Below are positions 60,498-64,000 of a DNA stretch of 64,000 bases, piece after piece. Below the pieces are notes generated by a model, which saw only the letters and a list, made by a program, of their open reading frames with translations, had not been told where the DNA came from and did no database searches. Every line of letters starts with the position of its first letter. Position 1 is the first letter of the stretch. The position numbers and the translations under genes are program-made. The stretch comes from Nyssa sinensis (Eukaryota; Streptophyta; Magnoliopsida; Cornales; Nyssaceae). The stretch lies in contig CM018036.1 in NCBI GenBank assembly GCA_008638375.1, positions 2,020,001-2,084,000 on the forward strand. Direction: 5' to 3'.

Positions 60498-63400
60498 TAA
60501 AGCTTGGCTCTTGTGATTGAGTTTGTTCGAAGATATTTGAATCATAGAAGCATTTCAATTCTTCATTTTGATCATTGAGCCCATTTGCTGCTCCTCATAT
60601 TATGGCCGGTTCACTTGTTTCAATTGTCTTGCGTCAACTAATTTCCCTCATTCAGGCTGAGGTTCAGCAAAAGGTCAGACTACTTACAGGCGCCAGGAAG
60701 GAGGTTGAGAAACTCACGGTTACTCTTACCGGCATTTGAGCAGCACTCAACGATGCAGAGAGAAAGCAAGTGCAGGAGAAATCTGTAAAGGTTTGGTTAG
60801 AAGAAGTGAAAAACATAACCTACGAATTGGACGACGTATTGGATGAATGGAACACCAGAATTCTTGGATCCAAAATTGAGGGGATTCAGAAATGGAAGGT
60901 ACGCCTCTATTTCCTCTCTCTTTTGACTTGTTTTAATCAAACTGTTGTGTCTCATGATACTGGTATGAAATTGAAGAATGTAAAGGAGAGACTAGATTTG
61001 ATTGCAAGTGAGAAAGACAAGTATAATTTTAATCTGGTTGCGAATGCTGAGGAGCCAGAACGACGAGAAACTACCTCTTTAATTGATTCATCACAGATAT
61101 GTGGACGAGATTTGGATAAAGGAAATGTTATAAACAAGTTGTCGTGTGAGTGCAATGCAGGAGCAGGTGGCGCCATGGTCATCTCCATAGTTGGGATGGG
61201 AGGGATTGGGAAGACAACTCTTTCTCAACTCGTGTATAATGATGATAATGTGAAGGCTAGTTTTGAGAAAAGAATCTGGGTCTATGTTTCTGAGCCTTTT
61301 GATGAAGATCGGATTGCGAAAACAATCCTTGAGGCTGTTGGTGTTGATGTCTTTGAGTTTTTCAGATGGCCAAATTTGCAAGAACTTTTATGCAAATCTG
61401 TTGAGGGAAAGAAGTTACTTATTGTGCTGGATGATGTATGGACTGATGACTATAAAAAATGGGAACCAGTGAAAATCCCTCTCATATCAAGTGCACCGGG
61501 AAGCAGGATTTTGCTGACTACACGAAATGAGACAGTTCCGAAGATGATGGAAGCCACTTATACACTCCCTTTAGGAAAGTTATCTGTTGAGGACTTTTGG
61601 TCATTGTTCAGCAAACTTGCATTCTTCGGAAGGAGCATAGAGGAATCTGACAAGTTGAAAGAAATTGGTAGAAAAATTGCAGGCAAGGGCAAAGGTCTGC
61701 CTCTTGCAGTGAAGACTTTATGGGGTTTAATGCGTTTCAAGGAAACAAAACAAGATTGGCAGAATGTTTTAGATAGCGAAACATGGGCATTGGAAGAGGT
61801 TCAAACTGGTATTTTTCCTCCCTTATTGTTGAGTTACTAAGACTTGTCATCCCCATTGAAGAGTTGCTTTTCATACTGCGCCATCTTTCCAAAAGATTAT
61901 GATATTGAGAGAGACAGGCTAATAAAGCTATGGATGGCACAAGGTTTTCTTGGCTCAGTGGGAAGCACAGAGATGGAACTAAAAGGTGCAGAGTACTTTG
62001 ATAACTTGGCTATGCGTTCTTTCTTTCAAGATTTAAAAAGAGACCACGATGACGGAAGCAAAATTAGTTGTAAGACGCATGATATTGTGCATGACTTTGC
62101 GCAATTTCTCACAATGAGTGAATGTTTCATTTGGGATGTTGATAGCAAAAAGGAGTTGAGGATGGACTCCTTTTCTCCGAAAGCCCGGCATGTAACCTTA
62201 GTGGGTGTGAATGGAGACAAATTTCACCCCCTCCATTTCCAATGCAACAAATCTACCCTCCAGGTCCTGTAGTTCAAAATCAAATCAGTTCCTCGTGCTT
62301 TATTTCATCACTTGACATCCATTAGGGCATTGGATTTAAGTCACACAGTCATTAAAGAACTCCCACGTGAGATAGGTAAACTTCTTCATCTAAGATACCT
62401 TGATTTATCTTCCTCGGACTTGGGGGAATTAACTGATGCTGTGAGTAATTTATACAATTTGCAAACGTTGAACCTAAATTCTTGTCAACTTCTTCATAAA
62501 CTTTCCAATGGGGTGGGAAAACTAACTAACCTGAGACACCTTAATATGGAATGTACTGATTGGCTAAGCATCTTTCCACGAGGAATTGGAAGATTAAGCT
62601 CCCTCCGGACACTAAACAAGTTTGTGGTAAGCAGCAATAGAGAAGGATGCAGGATTGAAGAATTGAACAAGCTCAACCATCTAAGGGGCCATCTTGAAAT
62701 AAGTGGGTTAGAGAATGTTACTGATGCAGATGAAGCAAGGAAGGCAGACTTGATGAACAAGAATCATCTTCGGAGTTTGGATCTAGTATTTTCATTTGGG
62801 GAAAAAGAGGCAATGAAGGGTGTAATCGAAGCCTTAGAACCTCATCCTAATTTAGAAGATTTGTAGGTTTATGACTATGGAGGATCCATTTTCCCTACTT
62901 GGATAATGATGCTAACCAATGTGAAGGATTTGAGACTCCTTAAATGTGAAAGTTGTGACCTTCTACCTCCTTTAGGGAAACTACCATCCCTTGAAAAGCT
63001 TTTAATAGGGCACATGAATAGTGTGAAATACGTTGGCCCTGAGTTTTTAGGAATAGAAGTTGATGGTGACAGTGGCAATGGCAATGGCATGAGAAATAAT
63101 GATGGGACTGTATCATTAGCTTATCTTTCGAAAATTGAAAGAACTCACTTTTCGCTTTATGGTGAAATGGGAAGGGTGGGATGCTACAATCGCCACTACC
63201 ACTACCATTGCTGGTACTAGTGCTAGTAGTGACATTGGTGGTGATGGTGATGGTGATGGTGATGTAAGTGCTAGAAATGGTACTGGTAATGAGGCTAGTA
63301 GTGGTGCTGGTAATGATGGTGATACAGATGTTAGTAGTGGAATTGTTAGTGGTGCTGATGGACGTTCTAGTAATACTACAAGAATAATGATGATGCCATC

Positions 63401-63870
63401 TCTCCATTCTTTATCATTTTATGATTGCCCCAATCTAGAGGCACTACCCCAATGCCTCGTGATGATTCCGCTGAAGAAATTAATAATCAGAAGGTGTCCT
63501 GTTCTGGAACAGCATTGCCAGATACGTACAGGACAGGACTAGGGCAAGATACCCACATACCAGACATCCAAATTTGAGTTCTGCAATACTGATGAAGATC
63601 CAACGGATGACCAAAGATGGTAATTGTTCTTCCTTAGCTAGCCATTCACTGGCAATAGTTCTTGATGCAGTAGACCTAACATACCTTCATTTGTAGCATC
63701 TCCACTTGCACCATCGCTCTTTGGACTTGAAGCCGCTACAATCGTTGATATTTTGGTTTCAGAATGGGACCATCAACTTTCCTCTAGGAGAAGGTAACTG
63801 TGACCACTTGTAACTTTTGCTTAATTTAGTGCTGTTTGGTTTCTTGAAATTCATTTCCCAAGTGCAAATG
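60498..63870 (+). repeat. Duplicated NBS-LRR segment, copy 2
   Basis: Collinear with 34604-37990, including about 105 bases upstream of the ATG and about 295 bases past the stop. The homology ends sharply after CCCAAGTGCAAATG, where the downstream sequences diverge. Confidence 0.85.
60602..63577 (+). pseudogene. CC-NBS-LRR pseudogene, paralogue of 34708-37695
   Basis: The whole coding region is collinear with the intact copy and highly similar, but it is broken. In-frame stops lie at 60737-60739 (CGA to TGA), 61838-61840 (TAC to TAA), 62270-62272 (CAG to TAG) and 62864-62866 (CAG to TAG). Small indels near 62226-62260 cancel to a net loss of three bases. A one-base insertion near 63121 shifts the frame before the low-complexity LRR tract. 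Near the end a TGG has become TAG. The NB-ARC core (GMGGIGKTT, LLIVLDDVW) is preserved between stops 1 and 2, as a 356-residue open frame (60770-61840). A truncated product is possible but unproven. Confidence 0.9.
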
Positions 63871-64000
63871 TGATATACCACGAAGTGACAGATCATATCT
63901 CTGTGTGACACGTGTAACTGACGGGTTCGGCCATGCACAGCATGTGGCTCAGGCTCGGCCTTACAGAGCATGTGGCTCAGGCTCGGCCATACAAAGCAGA
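63578..64000 (+). repeat. 3' flank of the pseudogene, then a 28-base tandem repeat at the window edge
   Basis: Homology to the first NBS-LRR copy runs to about 63870. From about 63928 a unit CATGTGGCTCAGGCTCGGCC plus eight bases is repeated at 63941-63968 and 63969-63996, with a partial unit before it. The array is cut by the window end, so its extent is unknown. A CACGTG-like CACGTGT precedes it. Confidence 0.6.

Noticed and set aside
1..64000. tRNA, rRNA or CRISPR loci
   Set aside because: tRNA-like A and B boxes occur only in SINE-like contexts without a cloverleaf. No rRNA sequence is seen, and regularly spaced repeats are microsatellites or the tandem arrays described. CRISPR is not expected in plant DNA.

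Overview
This is a stretch of nuclear DNA from a flowering plant, almost certainly a eudicot. It is AT-rich, its genes have many GT-AG introns, and its protein families (plant MED6, plant-type inositol oxygenase, GDSL lipase, CHUP1-like, PIP1 aquaporin, CC-NBS-LRR, vegetative-storage-type acid phosphatase) and repeats (Ty1/copia, CACTA, SINE-like) are typical of plants. The species cannot be fixed from the sequence.

Layout, left to right. MED6 (+, 5 exons, 1994-10048) is a Mediator subunit gene with long introns holding SINE-like and other repeat remnants. A promoter with several ACGT boxes and a TATA box leads into a myo-inositol oxygenase gene (+, 11 exons, 12462-16321). A repeat-rich gap of 6.4 kb follows, with a small secreted-peptide-like ORF. 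A GDSL esterase/lipase gene (+, 5 exons, 22732-25395) converges on a CHUP1-like coiled-coil gene (-, 4 exons, 26703-29820). After 4.9 kb of AT-rich DNA comes an intact single-exon CC-NBS-LRR resistance-type gene (34708-37695). Next are a decayed PPR pseudogene related to ABO5 (about 41079-41745) and a nearly complete Ty1/copia element (44167-48952). The copia element sits inside a partial duplication at the 3' end of a truncated PIP1 aquaporin gene (-, to 50958). An acid-phosphatase gene (+, 3 exons, 55645-58039) follows, then one terminus of a CACTA transposon (59378 onward). Last is a second, decayed copy of the NBS-LRR gene (60602-63577), and a short 28-bp tandem repeat at the window edge.

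The genes form no pathway together; this is ordinary plant gene space plus a resistance-gene duplication that has accumulated transposons. The most unexpected signal is a recurrent defect. Thirteen single-base insertions, and no deletions, interrupt otherwise well-conserved exons of MED6, MIOX, the GDSL gene, the CHUP1-like gene and PIP1. Removing them restores total coding lengths to exact multiples of three. Eleven of the thirteen can be read as an A or T inserted inside a CpG (CG becoming CAG or CTG). This looks more like a systematic, perhaps methylation-linked, sequencing or consensus error than five separate gene deaths, but only raw reads can settle it.
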